Below, in pieces: positions 15,905 to 24,862 of a stretch of 64,000 bases of DNA. How positions within the stretch are numbered: the stretch's first letter is position 1; each line of letters begins with the position of its first letter. Origin of the DNA: Prevotellaceae bacterium UBA2448 (GTDB lineage: Bacteria; Bacteroidota; Bacteroidia; Bacteroidales; Bacteroidaceae); the NCBI GenBank assembly GCA_002342585.1, contig DDQG01000013.1, forward strand, positions 11,578-75,577, given 5' to 3'. The notes under the pieces are model-generated. The model had not been told where the DNA came from and ran no database searches. It was given only the letters and a program-made list of their open reading frames with translations. Both the position numbers and the translations under genes were made by a program.

Positions 15905-16378
15905 TCAGGATGTAAGTATTTGAGTGATTTGTTCGAGGTATTTTTGGTCTGTAGTATCGAAGGTGTTCAAATCTTTGCTGTCGATATCCAGCACGGCTAT
16001 TACCTCACCATTACGTTTTACAGGAACCACGATTTCGCTGCGACTAAGACTTGAGCAGGCGATGTGACCAGGAAAAGCATCTACATCAGGAACAATAATG
16101 GTCTGTTGCTCAGCCCATGCGGTACCACAGACTCCCTTGCCACGCTTGATTCGGGTGCAGGCAAGTGGACCTTGAAAGGGTCCCAATACCAGAACTCCAT
16201 CGATAACACGATAGAAACCTGTCCACCAGAAATGGAATGTCTCGTGGAGCATGCTCGCAATATTTGCCATGTTGGCAATCATGTCCGGTTCGCCACTAAC
16301 CACAGATTGTATCTGCGGAAGAAGTGTGGCATATTTTTCTGTTTTGCTGTCTTCGGATATGTTTAATTCTTCTGACAT
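15905..16378 (-). CDS. msrC: Free methionine-(R)-sulfoxide reductase (GAF domain)
   Basis: The 157-residue GAF-domain protein has all three cysteines of fRMsr enzymes: Cys74 (PLACTRI), Cys84 (GVCGTAW) and Cys108 (HIACSS). Their spacing of 10 and 24 residues equals that of the E. coli enzyme (84/94/118). It reduces free methionine-R-sulfoxide in the cytoplasm. It follows the AraC-type regulator gene by seven bases, so the pair probably forms an operon. Confidence 0.9.
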   Translation of the reverse strand: MSEELNISEDSKTEKYATLLPQIQSVVSGEPDMIANMANIASMLHETFHFWWTGFYRVIDGVLVLGPFQGPLACTRIKRGKGVCGTAWAEQQTIIVPDVDAFPGHIACSSLSRSEIVVPVKRNGEVIAVLDIDSKDLNTFDTTDQKYLEQITQILTS

Positions 16379-16385
16379 AGTTCGT

Positions 16386-17252
16386 TTACTTTATTTTTTC
16401 TCTGTACTCAGACGGGGTGACTCCTTCATTGGTCTTGAAGAAACGACTGAATGCTGAGAGTTCGTTGAATCCCATCTGGAGGGCAACCTGTTGGATTGGC
16501 ATCTGTTGCATGTGGCGCAACATGGATTTCGACTGAATCATCACATAGTTGTTTATCCATGTGAGTGCCTTGATGCCTGTCTGTTTCTTTATGATTGCTG
16601 CAAAGTGCTTTGGAGTGAGTCCGAAAAGATCTGCATAGAATTGTACTTCGTGGCTCTCGCGAAAGTGCTCCTCTATTGCCTTGTAGAAACGACTGAAGAG
16701 TTCTTCGCGAGGAACAAGACCCTCTTCTTTGCTTTCATTGCTTATGCGGTATTCCTGCAACATCTGGAAGAGTATTTTCAGAAGGTCGGACTGCATCTCG
16801 TTTCGACTTGGTATGTTTTGCATTCCTATGTCGGAGAGTACGCTGAAGATGTGAACGATGACCTCGAACTGTCTGTCGCTCAATTGCAGATCTGGTTGAT
16901 TGCGGAAGTGCATAATGCTTCGATAGGTGTCGGAATACAGATGGCGCAGGCGTTCCAAAAATGTTGCTGAGAGCATGATTACCGTTGACTGGAAGTCGTC
17001 GGAGGATTCCCTGACACAAAGTATGCGGTGGGGGGTAATCACAGCGATGGAGTGTTCCTGAAAAATGGTAGGACGCATATCGCATTCTGTGCGCAACCAT
17101 CCTTGACGAGTCAGAATGATGGTTGTCATGGGTGATGTGTATGGCTCATCATACAAAGGCATACGACAAATGTCGTCGAATACCATTATTCCTCTGCGCT
17201 CAATTTCGTCTTGTTGAGCTATCATAGGATGTATTTTGTACTGCTCTGCCAT
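16386..17252 (-). CDS. AraC-family transcriptional regulator
   Basis: The 288-residue protein has an N-terminal cupin-like sensing domain (about 20-120) and a C-terminal AraC double helix-turn-helix (about 185-286) with FYADLFGLTPKHFAAIIKKQ and VALQMGFNELSAFSRFFK followed by GVTPSEYR. It is co-transcribed with the methionine sulfoxide reductase, so an oxidative or sulfur-related signal is possible but unproven. Confidence 0.9.
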   Translation of the reverse strand: MAEQYKIHPMIAQQDEIERRGIMVFDDICRMPLYDEPYTSPMTTIILTRQGWLRTECDMRPTIFQEHSIAVITPHRILCVRESSDDFQSTVIMLSATFLERLRHLYSDTYRSIMHFRNQPDLQLSDRQFEVIVHIFSVLSDIGMQNIPSRNEMQSDLLKILFQMLQEYRISNESKEEGLVPREELFSRFYKAIEEHFRESHEVQFYADLFGLTPKHFAAIIKKQTGIKALTWINNYVMIQSKSMLRHMQQMPIQQVALQMGFNELSAFSRFFKTNEGVTPSEYREKIK

Positions 17253-17283
17253 ATTGGTTCGTTATTCTATCCAAAAACTTGTG

Positions 17284-17291
17284 CAAAGGTA
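17284..17291 (-). promoter_or_regulatory. -7 element of the AraC/msrC operon
   Basis: CAAAGGTA reads TACCTTTG leftward, 31 bases ahead of the AraC-type start codon. Confidence 0.65.
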
Positions 17292-17409
17292 GAATAAAAT
17301 TTGACAATAATGGCACAAATATGGAAAAATTCGCAAAAAATCTTTGCAATTTTTCTGTTTTCATTTAACAAAAAGTCGGATTTTACTGTTGCGTTTTTGT
17401 ATAAAATAA

Positions 17410-17441
17410 AAACAACTCCCACAAAAAAATGCAGGAGTTGT
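17410..17441 (-). terminator. Intrinsic terminator of the phosphohexomutase gene
   Basis: ACAACTCC (17412-17419) and GGAGTTGT (17434-17441) form a stem; leftward it is followed by a T-rich run. It lies just beyond the stop codon of the leftward mutase gene. Confidence 0.8.
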
Positions 17442-17468
17442 ATTAGAGAAGCTGATTTAAAATGCAAA

Positions 17469-19205
17469 TCAGATGCCTAGGTCTTTCTTTATTGCATCAA
17501 CTTTGTCTTGAGCTGTCTTGACAGCTCCGTCGTAACACTTAGCACACTCCATCTCGCCCTTTACTTCGACGTAGAACTTAATCTTTGGTTCTGTACCAGA
17601 AGGACGAACAGAAATCTTTGTGCCGTCGGCAGTGAACCACTGGAGCACGTTGCTTGTAGCAGGCATGTCGATAGCAGTTTCTTTTCCGTCTGCTACCTGC
17701 TTGAGAGTCTTGTAGTCCTTGATGCAAACAACAGGACTGCCACCAAGCTGTGTAGGAGGATTCTTGCGGAAGTCTTCCATCATCTGCTTGATTTCGTCAG
17801 CGCCAGATTTTCCTGGTTTCGTTACAGAAATTGCGTTCTGATATGCAAAACCGTAATCGAGGTAAATCTTCATGAGCAGGTCGTAGAGAGTCATGCCGTT
17901 GTCCTTTGCCCAAGCAGCGATTTCGCAGAGCAGACAGATAGAAGCTGGCGAGTCCTTATCACGAACCTTGTCGAATGGGAGGTAACCGAATGATTCCTCA
18001 CCACCACCTATATATTTCTTCACTCCCTCAGAGAGTTTAATTTCGCGAGCAATCCACTTGAAACCTGTATATACATCGCGAATTTCTACGTTGTTGCGCT
18101 TTGCAATTTCTGCGATGGTCTCTGTGGTTACGATGGTCTTAACCATAAATTCGTTGCCTTTGAGTTGACCGAGTTTCTTCTTGTTCTCTATAATATAATA
18201 TGAGAGCATGAGAGCTGTCTGGTTACCGTTGAGGATGCACCATTCGCCCTTAGGGTCACGGCAAACAACAGCGAGACGGTCAGCATCAGGGTCGCTGGCA
18301 AGTACGAGGTCGGCATTCAGTTTTGTACCAAGTTTCATACCCAAAGTCATAGCCTCAGAGTTCTCAGGGTTAGGACTTACAACTGTTGGGAAGTTGCCGT
18401 CGATAACCATTTGTTCCTTAACTACGTTGATGTTTTGGAAGCCCCATGTACGCAGAGCTGCAGGAATGATTACTCGACCTGTTCCGTGGAGCGGAGAGTA
18501 AACGATGCAGAGGTCTTTCTGACGGTTGATTACTTCTTGGTCAACAAGTGCTTCGTGAACAGCATTCAGGTAGTCGATATCCATTTCACCACCGATAATT
18601 TGGATGAGGTCGTTGTTTGGAGTAAACTTAACCTGATCGATAGTTACTTTGTTTACTTCGTCGATGATACCTGTGTCGTGTGGAGCAAGTACCTGAGCAC
18701 CATCATCCCAGTAAGCTTTGTAACCATTATATTCGCGTGGGTTGTGGCTGGCTGTGATATTTACACCTGCCTGAGCACCAAGCTGACGGATTGCGAATGA
18801 GATTTCTGGAGTAGGGCGGAGACTCTCGAAGAGGTATGCCTTGATGCCGTTTGCAGAGAAGATGTCGGCAACAGTCTCAGCAAAGAGGCGAGAGTTGTTG
18901 CGGCAGTCATGACCTACAACTACGCTGAGATTCTTCTTGCCAGCAAAGGCTTTGTTTATGTAATTAGCAAAACCCTGAGTAGCCATTCCGACGATGTATT
19001 TGTTCATGCGGTTTGTGCCGGCACCCATGATTCCGCGCAGACCACCAGTTCCGAATTCGAGATTCTGGTAGAATGCGTCGATGAGAGCAGTTTTGTCTTC
19101 ATTGTCGAGCATTGCTCGTACTTCAGCCTGTGTGTCGGCATCGAATGCAGGAGAGAGCCACTTCTGTGCCTCTGCTGTACATTGTTTGATTAGTTCTTGG
19201 TCCAT
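17469..19205 (-). CDS. Phospho-sugar mutase (phosphoglucomutase/phosphomannomutase)
   Basis: The 578-residue alpha-D-phosphohexomutase has FGTGGLRG (51-58), the phosphoserine loop TASHNP with Ser153, the metal loop DPDADR (about 310), the sugar-binding loop GGGEESFGY and the phosphate-binding RPSGTEPKIKFY near the C-terminus. It interconverts hexose 1- and 6-phosphates for glycogen and nucleotide-sugar metabolism. It is monocistronic, with its own promoter and terminator. Confidence 0.92.
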   Translation of the reverse strand: MDQELIKQCTAEAQKWLSPAFDADTQAEVRAMLDNEDKTALIDAFYQNLEFGTGGLRGIMGAGTNRMNKYIVGMATQGFANYINKAFAGKKNLSVVVGHDCRNNSRLFAETVADIFSANGIKAYLFESLRPTPEISFAIRQLGAQAGVNITASHNPREYNGYKAYWDDGAQVLAPHDTGIIDEVNKVTIDQVKFTPNNDLIQIIGGEMDIDYLNAVHEALVDQEVINRQKDLCIVYSPLHGTGRVIIPAALRTWGFQNINVVKEQMVIDGNFPTVVSPNPENSEAMTLGMKLGTKLNADLVLASDPDADRLAVVCRDPKGEWCILNGNQTALMLSYYIIENKKKLGQLKGNEFMVKTIVTTETIAEIAKRNNVEIRDVYTGFKWIAREIKLSEGVKKYIGGGEESFGYLPFDKVRDKDSPASICLLCEIAAWAKDNGMTLYDLLMKIYLDYGFAYQNAISVTKPGKSGADEIKQMMEDFRKNPPTQLGGSPVVCIKDYKTLKQVADGKETAIDMPATSNVLQWFTADGTKISVRPSGTEPKIKFYVEVKGEMECAKCYDGAVKTAQDKVDAIKKDLGI

Positions 19206-19244
19206 ATTGTGTATGTTATTTTAAAGTGTTTTTTTGCTTGGTTG

Positions 19245-19252
19245 CAAAGATA
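19245..19252 (-). promoter_or_regulatory. -7 element of the phosphohexomutase gene
   Basis: CAAAGATA reads TATCTTTG leftward, 40 bases before the start codon. No clear -33 element. Confidence 0.55.
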
Positions 19253-19289
19253 CACAATGTTCGGAGAAAAAGAAAAAAAAATAATGAAA

Positions 19290-19330
19290 ATAAGAAAAAA
19301 AAGAGAATGTGCCTGTTTGAGCACATTCTC
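19290..19330 (-). terminator. Terminator of the GH2/PepSY-like transcript
   Basis: A perfect 10-bp stem, GAGAATGTGC (19303-19312) with GCACATTCTC (19321-19330), is followed leftward by a long T-tract. It lies downstream of the PepSY-like gene. Confidence 0.9.
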
Positions 19331-19353
19331 TCTCTTATTGGTGTTGTATGTTA

Positions 19354-19785
19354 TTAGTCGTCCATGCCGATGAACTGACCTTTATAGTTGAATCTTAGGT
19401 CTATGTCGTTCGACAGTTCAACTTCGTAGCCATAACGCTCTTTGTCAATCTTGGTCACAACGCAGTTTTTGAAGTTTGAATCAACATACTTCTGAATGGC
19501 TTTTGGAACAATAGCGGCAGGAACAGCTGTCATGCCTTTGCAATCTATTTTCTGCCATACGCCTTTCTTGTTGAATTCAATTTTAGTGCCGTCATCGAGT
19601 CGGCACTCGTAGGAGTTCCAGTCTTTCTCGGCATAGATAATCTTCTTGCCAGAGAAGTTGGTTTGAACGAAAGTCTTTGCATCCTGTGGAAGGGTCTCGG
19701 GAGCTATAGGAGTGTCGTCAGCCTTTGCAATAGCCGAAATCATTAGGCAGAATACTGCCATCAGAAAAATTTTTGTCTTTTTCAT
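19354..19785 (-). CDS. PepSY-like exported protein
   Basis: A 143-residue protein beginning MKKTKIFLMAVFCLMISAIAKA (signal peptide), with an alternative start two codons upstream. Two similar PepSY-like beta repeats follow: LPQDAKTFVQTNFSGKKIIY with a DGTKIEFNKKGVWQKID strand pair, and AIVPKAIQKYVDSNFKNC with DIDLRFNYKGQFIGMD. This family is common in Bacteroidetes periplasms; its function is unknown, with structural resemblance to beta-lactamase-inhibitor folds. It is 24 bases downstream of the GH2 gene and shares its terminator. Confidence 0.8.
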   Translation of the reverse strand: MKKTKIFLMAVFCLMISAIAKADDTPIAPETLPQDAKTFVQTNFSGKKIIYAEKDWNSYECRLDDGTKIEFNKKGVWQKIDCKGMTAVPAAIVPKAIQKYVDSNFKNCVVTKIDKERYGYEVELSNDIDLRFNYKGQFIGMDD

Positions 19786-19809
19786 AATCATTAAATGGTT
19801 TTAAAGGAT

Positions 19810-22371
19810 TTATTTGGTATTAATAGTCAGCTTTGCAGACTTTAAGCCTGGAGCTGTAGCTTGGATGGTTACCTTTCCTGCTTTTCGGGTACTGCGCAAA
19901 ATTGCTTGCATTACTCCTGTTTGCATCTGTTTGATGTTGTCAGTAGGACGGAACAGGTCATTTGTGTAGTGATCGCCATTATCTATAGCCAGAAGCGAAC
20001 CTTCTCCCTGAGCAGTTACTGTGACTTTGTCGGTTGAATTGCTAACGATATTTCCCTTGTTGTCCACAACATAGATTTTGAAATATTGGAGATCCATACC
20101 GTCTGCCTTCCAACAGTCGTTCTTGGTGTTGAAGATGTCCTGAGGACACTTGCCTTCTGCAACAATCTTTAGTGCAACTGCCTTGCCGGAAGACTTAATC
20201 TGATGACGGGCTACTTCTTTGCCGCCATTCTTTGCTATTGCCAGCAGAGTGCCACCTTTACCATAATCTATGTCGTTCCAGTATGTTATGTTGCGCTTAG
20301 CCAAGTCGCTGCGGTCGTTTTGTTTTGTACCCAGACTCTTGCCATTGTAGAATAGTTCCACTTCGTCGGCATTAGTATATACAAACACATTCTGACGACT
20401 GCCTTCTTTCTGATTCCAGTTATAGGAAATCTTCTGACTGCCCACCTTGATGTCGTTCCATTCGAGACTTTCACCTTTGCCGTCAACAACGCCAATCTGA
20501 CAAACAGGTTCTTCCGGTTTTATGCTACCCTTGATGAGGTATGCTTGTGGATAAGCCTCCATAGTGTGCTTGAAGAAAGAATAGTTCCATCCTTTCTTTG
20601 GCCAACCATTTGATTCGCCCCAGTATTCGATGGCTCCCCACCAGGCAAGTCCGACACTACGTTTCTGATCCATCCCGTAGTAGGGTTGTTGCAACTGGTT
20701 TGTTACGGCTTCGCTCTGGAACAGAATGAGGTCTGGCTTGTATTCAAAATAACCTGGATAAGCATCCCATTGATAGTTGAACGAAGAAACCTCGCAAGCA
20801 CATGCCAACTCTGGTGGAACGCGATAAGTCTTGAAGTCTGGAGTACCTCGTTGTGCTCCTGCTCTGGCTGGGAACATAGCTACGGTAGTAGGACGAGTGC
20901 GGTCGTAACGTTTCAGCATCTGATCGAAAATGCGATAAGTAGTGATTCCCCAGTCCTCAGTCTGGTATCCAGCCCAACTGCTGATGGTCTGCAATTCGTT
21001 TCCAAGACTCCAAAGTACTACACATGGATGATTCCTGTCGCGTTTTACCCACTCTGGGATGAGTGTTGGCCACAACTGCATGAATGGTTTGCGACCGCCC
21101 CAATAGTCCTTGTCGGACCATTTGTCTATCAGTTCGTCAACAACCATAATACCTACTTTGTCGGCAGCACGATAGAAACCTTCGCTATAGGGGTTGTGGC
21201 TGCAACGGATAGCATTGTATCCGAAAGCCTTCAGCTGTCGAAGTTGACGCTCGATGGCTTTGTCGTATGCGGCAATACCTACAGCACCAATGTCGTGGTG
21301 GTTTGCAATACCTACTACGAATGTTTTCTTGCCATTGAGTTTGAATCCGAATTCAGGACTGTATTCAATGGTGCGAAGACCAATTTGGTCGCTGATAGAA
21401 TCGATGACTGTGCCGTCTTCCTCGATTACTGCTTCAACGGTATAGAGGTATGGAGTGTCGGGCGACCAAAGTTTTGGTTGACAGACACTGATGAATGGCA
21501 GAGCCACTTCTGTGTTGTTCTGTTTTGTATGGTCAGGCATTCCACATTCGCTCTTTCCTACGACATTTCCTTCTGCATCTTTCAGAGTTGCTTTCAGAGA
21601 TATGTTATGTTTCTGCCAACCGATAATCTGAAGTTGTACGAGTACGTCCCAACTGCCTGCAGGATTGCCGCCTTGAGGATTTAGCGGGTTGATGTCGATG
21701 CGTTGTGCATTGAGTACGTCCGGGCGAACAATCTTACCCTTCGGAGCACTTGTTACATATAGTCCGTGACGTGCAATACGTGTTTGCTGGTTGCATACTT
21801 TCAGATACACATCGCGGAAAAGTCCGCCGCCTGTGTACCAACGGCTGCCATTCTCCGGTCCTGTAGATGCATATACTGCAACCACATTGTCGGCACCATA
21901 TTTCAGGGCTTTGCTTATGTCTGTCTCAAAACCGATGTATCCGTATTCGGATGAAGCCACTTTCTTTCCGTTTACATATACATCGCCATAATACATGATA
22001 CCTCCAAAGTCGAGTTTGACACTCATTCCCTTATACGACTCCGGCACGTTGAAAGTCTTGCGATACCATGCAGAACCCATCTTCTTGAAAGCGCGGGCAC
22101 CTTTGGCTTTTTCGTCCCAAGGCATTTCAAACTGGAAGTCGTGAGGTAGGTCGAGAGTGCGCCATTGGCTATCGTCGAAGTCAGCTTTCTCAGCTCCTTC
22201 GACTTCGCCCATCTGGAATTTCCATCCGAAATTGAATAGTTGGGAGCGAATGTCGCGCCACTCCTTTAGTGGGCGATTATTCTTGGCTGCCTCTTCTTTC
22301 TTGTCTACATACTGGGCCGATGCACAGATGCTCAGGAGTAGCAGGCATAGGGAAGTGAATATTTTCTTCAT
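19810..22371 (-). CDS. Glycoside hydrolase family 2 (beta-galactosidase-like)
   Basis: The 853-residue secreted enzyme has a signal peptide (cleavage near SAQ, residue 20), a GH2 sugar-binding domain (about 45-195), immunoglobulin-like domain (about 200-335), a TIM barrel (about 340-620) and C-terminal domains. The acid/base is Glu459 in LWSLGNELQ and the likely nucleophile Glu554 in FQSEAV; IRCSHNPYS is also present. It removes terminal beta-sugars in the periplasm. Galactose is the commonest substrate, but glucuronate or mannose cannot be excluded. It precedes the PepSY-like gene. Confidence 0.9.
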   Translation of the reverse strand: MKKIFTSLCLLLLSICASAQYVDKKEEAAKNNRPLKEWRDIRSQLFNFGWKFQMGEVEGAEKADFDDSQWRTLDLPHDFQFEMPWDEKAKGARAFKKMGSAWYRKTFNVPESYKGMSVKLDFGGIMYYGDVYVNGKKVASSEYGYIGFETDISKALKYGADNVVAVYASTGPENGSRWYTGGGLFRDVYLKVCNQQTRIARHGLYVTSAPKGKIVRPDVLNAQRIDINPLNPQGGNPAGSWDVLVQLQIIGWQKHNISLKATLKDAEGNVVGKSECGMPDHTKQNNTEVALPFISVCQPKLWSPDTPYLYTVEAVIEEDGTVIDSISDQIGLRTIEYSPEFGFKLNGKKTFVVGIANHHDIGAVGIAAYDKAIERQLRQLKAFGYNAIRCSHNPYSEGFYRAADKVGIMVVDELIDKWSDKDYWGGRKPFMQLWPTLIPEWVKRDRNHPCVVLWSLGNELQTISSWAGYQTEDWGITTYRIFDQMLKRYDRTRPTTVAMFPARAGAQRGTPDFKTYRVPPELACACEVSSFNYQWDAYPGYFEYKPDLILFQSEAVTNQLQQPYYGMDQKRSVGLAWWGAIEYWGESNGWPKKGWNYSFFKHTMEAYPQAYLIKGSIKPEEPVCQIGVVDGKGESLEWNDIKVGSQKISYNWNQKEGSRQNVFVYTNADEVELFYNGKSLGTKQNDRSDLAKRNITYWNDIDYGKGGTLLAIAKNGGKEVARHQIKSSGKAVALKIVAEGKCPQDIFNTKNDCWKADGMDLQYFKIYVVDNKGNIVSNSTDKVTVTAQGEGSLLAIDNGDHYTNDLFRPTDNIKQMQTGVMQAILRSTRKAGKVTIQATAPGLKSAKLTINTK

Positions 22372-22409
22372 AGTATTATATTTATATAATGTAAAAAACT
22401 ATTGATACA

Positions 22410-23084
22410 CTATTCTACAGTCGCTTCGATAAAACTTTTTCCTGCTTCAAAACCTTGGTCTTGATCGTAGTGTAGTCCGTAACGTCCTTCAGGGAGGTCA
22501 CTCAGTACGTAAGCATTGCACTTTCTGCCGGCTACGACTTTATCGGTTGCAGCTGTGTTGACTGCAGTAGCAGCAAGATTTACGAGTGCTCCGAACAGAC
22601 CACTTCCGCCTCTAACACTTGTGTCGACCTTGATAAGTCCTTCACGCTTGTAAAGAGTTTCTCCAGTTTTTGTTGATCTCAGGATGTATTCCACATTAGC
22701 GGTCAGGGTACCTGCCAGATTGTTTCTATTCCATTTTTTGATGATGGTAAACATAGCAGCATCGGCTCCCAATACATTCTGAATTTGCGACAGACTGCCC
22801 TCAAGGAATAATTCTGCATCGTAGGCACTCTCTGTCTGGAACATTTCCATTGTCAACATTGGAGAGAATACATAGTAACCTTTCTCACAGAGCGGTTCGT
22901 AGAGGGTGGTGTAGAAGTAGTCCTTAGCCTCCACATGGTTAGTCTGATTGATAGGTGGCATTACGACGATTGCTTGAGGACGTTCTTCGTACATCTTCGG
23001 ATACTGTTCGCCTCGAGTAGCTAAATTTGTTGCACAGGAACAAAGCATAAGAGCTGCCAGTGCAAGATATATGCTGTTTTTCAT
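22410..23084 (-). CDS. DUF799-family lipoprotein
   Basis: The 224-residue lipoprotein signal ends LMLCSC (Cys17). The sequence MYEERPQAIVVMPPINQTN followed by AKDYFYTTLYEPLCEKGYYV and GADAAMFTIIKKW is characteristic of the DUF799/GNA1162-like family, which occurs with CsgG-like and DUF4810 proteins. It overlaps the DUF4810 gene by four bases and is the last gene of the operon. It is thought to belong to an outer-membrane complex; its function is unknown. Confidence 0.87.
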   Translation of the reverse strand: MKNSIYLALAALMLCSCATNLATRGEQYPKMYEERPQAIVVMPPINQTNHVEAKDYFYTTLYEPLCEKGYYVFSPMLTMEMFQTESAYDAELFLEGSLSQIQNVLGADAAMFTIIKKWNRNNLAGTLTANVEYILRSTKTGETLYKREGLIKVDTSVRGGSGLFGALVNLAATAVNTAATDKVVAGRKCNAYVLSDLPEGRYGLHYDQDQGFEAGKSFIEATVE

Positions 23085-23428
23085 TTTGTCAGTTGATTAA
23101 TGATTCGTGAGATATACTTTTGAGATTCTGGATACAGTCTCATTTCTTCCTTCAGCAGGGTGATTCCCTGTTCTTTCTTTCCTGCCTTGCAAAGTAGGAA
23201 ACCATACTCGGCATTGATGCCTGGAGGGGGAACCATACGAGTGCCGTTCTGCTTGTTGATAACCAGTTCATACTGAGCCATAGCATTGTTCAGCAGGTCT
23301 TCTGTTCCGCGCTTAGTATATTGATAGGTAGCATCCTCTGTGTCGTACCATGAATAGAGCGCACGATCAGTCGTAGTACAGGCAAACAATGATGTGCCTG
23401 CAATAAGTATAATAAGGAGTTTCTTCAT
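23081..23428 (-). CDS. DUF4810-family lipoprotein
   Basis: The 115-residue lipoprotein has a signal ending SLFAC (Cys17). The body LYSWYDTEDATYQYTKRGTE plus VPPGINAEYGFLLCKAGKKE and a helical TPR-like end is diagnostic of DUF4810. It overlaps both neighbours by four bases, so translation is coupled through the operon. Confidence 0.87.
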   Translation of the reverse strand: MKKLLIILIAGTSLFACTTTDRALYSWYDTEDATYQYTKRGTEDLLNNAMAQYELVINKQNGTRMVPPPGINAEYGFLLCKAGKKEQGITLLKEEMRLYPESQKYISRIINQLTK

Positions 23429-23766
23429 GGCAGATTGATTATTTTAACCTCCTGCTGTGACAGGAAAACTCGTTTGCTGTAAAGTGTCTGACCGTCTTTT
23501 GTCACTGTCAGCATGTGGTTGCCTGTAGGTGCAGTGTACTGAGTGCCTCTACGGTTAGAAGTCTTCTGCTTCACTACCTGAGCTTCGTAGCCAGAATCGT
23601 CAATGGTGTAAAATACTTTCTGTTTGTGGAGTTGTCCACTTGTGCTTACGAATAGCAGGTAAGCTACATCGTCCTTGCCGCTCTGCTGGGCAACTGGGTA
23701 GTGGGCACGACAACCTGCAAGAAGCAGAATTGCCAATGTTGCAAAAATTCTAAATGCGTTTCTCAT
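23425..23766 (-). CDS. Small lipoprotein of the CsgG-like operon
   Basis: The 113-residue lipoprotein has a signal ending LLLAGC (Cys19). The rest is predicted beta-rich, with a PEGA-like strand pattern (TAPTGNHMLTVTKDGQTLYSKRVFL). I do not recognise a named family. It sits between the CsgG-like gene and the DUF4810 gene and overlaps the latter by four bases, so it probably belongs to the same envelope complex. Confidence 0.75.
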   Translation of the reverse strand: MRNAFRIFATLAILLLAGCRAHYPVAQQSGKDDVAYLLFVSTSGQLHKQKVFYTIDDSGYEAQVVKQKTSNRRGTQYTAPTGNHMLTVTKDGQTLYSKRVFLSQQEVKIINLP

Positions 23767-23780
23767 ATGTGTTTTTGTTT

Positions 23781-23822
23781 GATTTAGTGGGTTTAGTGGG
23801 CATAATGGGCTTAGTAGGCGTG
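23781..23822. repeat. GGGTTTAGT/GGGCATAAT short tandem repeat
   Basis: Five degenerate copies of a nine-base TTAGTGGGC-like word lie between the CsgG-like gene and the small lipoprotein gene. This is another junction made of low-complexity sequence. Confidence 0.7.
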
Positions 23823-23829
23823 ATAGGCT

Positions 23830-24768
23830 TTACTTTATTTCTTCGATGTAGTAATCAGTCAACTTGCTGGTGTTAATAGTTTCGCCCTGATAGTTTACAA
23901 CAGAAAACTCGGTTTCTGGTGTTTCGCCGGCAGTAGCCTCTACGGTTACGGTACCAATCTGCTTGCCTGGCAGTTCAATCATTACACCAGTCTGCGGATT
24001 CTTAACCTTCTTTCCTTTTACCTTTACAGCGAAAGTGTCGCCGGTATTGATTCCCTGACTGCTACCGCCACCAATCATGATGGCATCGCTATCATAATTA
24101 ATAAAATATGTGCGCCAAGGTTTGTCGCTACACTTATTGATGATGTTTTCTACCAACTGACCGATAGCCTCAGAGATGGCTTTGTCGCTCAAAGTGGCAT
24201 CGTAGCCAGCTTTACCGCCAACGCCAAAGGTGGTCTTTGTAGTGATTTCAGCCTGTCCTTTGCCTTCGTCGGAGTAAATTATAAGACCGTTGGAAACATC
24301 CACAATGCGGATAGCAACTGCTGCCTCTACGGTTTGGGTCTTTGTGGAGGTAAATATTCCGGACTTTCCGATATTTTTGCGTCCGAATTCCGTTACAGAA
24401 CCAATTATCATGTAGTCAGCTCCGATGGTGTTCAGTTCGCTGTCTCCTTTCTTCACTTCCTCGAGCAGAGAGGCTATGTCGTTGCGTTCCAGAAGGAGGA
24501 ACTTGCCCGAAGCAGCTAGTTTTGAAGAAAGAATGTCGAGAGCCTGCTTACCCATCGGGTCGTTTTCCTTGTCGTAGAAAATGCCCTTGGCGTATGTCGT
24601 CTCGTTAGAGAAGCGTCCGATGGCAACTTTACGCTTGATAAACTTGCCTTCTGGTGCTTGTATATTTGAACCTACAGTTTCTGTTAGTTTGGTTTTGCGT
24701 TGTGCATCTGCAGCCTGTGTGCCAACAAGAATTGCAAGAGAAAAAATAAGAATGTGTTTTAGTTTCAT
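23830..24768 (-). CDS. CsgG/HfaB-family outer-membrane protein
   Basis: The 312-residue protein matches CsgG from RKVAIGRFSNETTY (about 46) through ILSSKLAASGKFLLLERND, ADYMIIGSVTEFG, AAVAIRIVDVSNGLIIYS and the helix SEAIGQLVENIINK. CsgG forms an outer-membrane secretion pore. This copy has a type I signal peptide ending ADAQ and no lipobox cysteine, unlike CsgG of E. coli, while the three downstream partners are lipoproteins. No curlin-like gene is nearby. Confidence 0.85.
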   Translation of the reverse strand: MKLKHILIFSLAILVGTQAADAQRKTKLTETVGSNIQAPEGKFIKRKVAIGRFSNETTYAKGIFYDKENDPMGKQALDILSSKLAASGKFLLLERNDIASLLEEVKKGDSELNTIGADYMIIGSVTEFGRKNIGKSGIFTSTKTQTVEAAVAIRIVDVSNGLIIYSDEGKGQAEITTKTTFGVGGKAGYDATLSDKAISEAIGQLVENIINKCSDKPWRTYFINYDSDAIMIGGGSSQGINTGDTFAVKVKGKKVKNPQTGVMIELPGKQIGTVTVEATAGETPETEFSVVNYQGETINTSKLTDYYIEEIK

Positions 24769-24795
24769 AGTGTGTAATTAATATAAATGTAGTTG

Positions 24796-24803
24796 CAAAT
24801 GTA
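24796..24803 (-). promoter_or_regulatory. -7 element of the CsgG-like operon
   Basis: CAAATGTA reads TACATTTG leftward, 27 bases ahead of the start codon. No convincing -33 box. Confidence 0.5.
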
Positions 24804-24862
24804 AGATTTTGCAACAAAAAACGAAAAATATTTTTTACAAAAAATAGTGAAGAGTCTGATAT

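Noticed and set aside
20686..21684. 332-codon rightward frame inside the GH2 gene
   Set aside because: Antisense to the GH2 catalytic domain; Cys/Trp-rich translation typical of a shadow frame.
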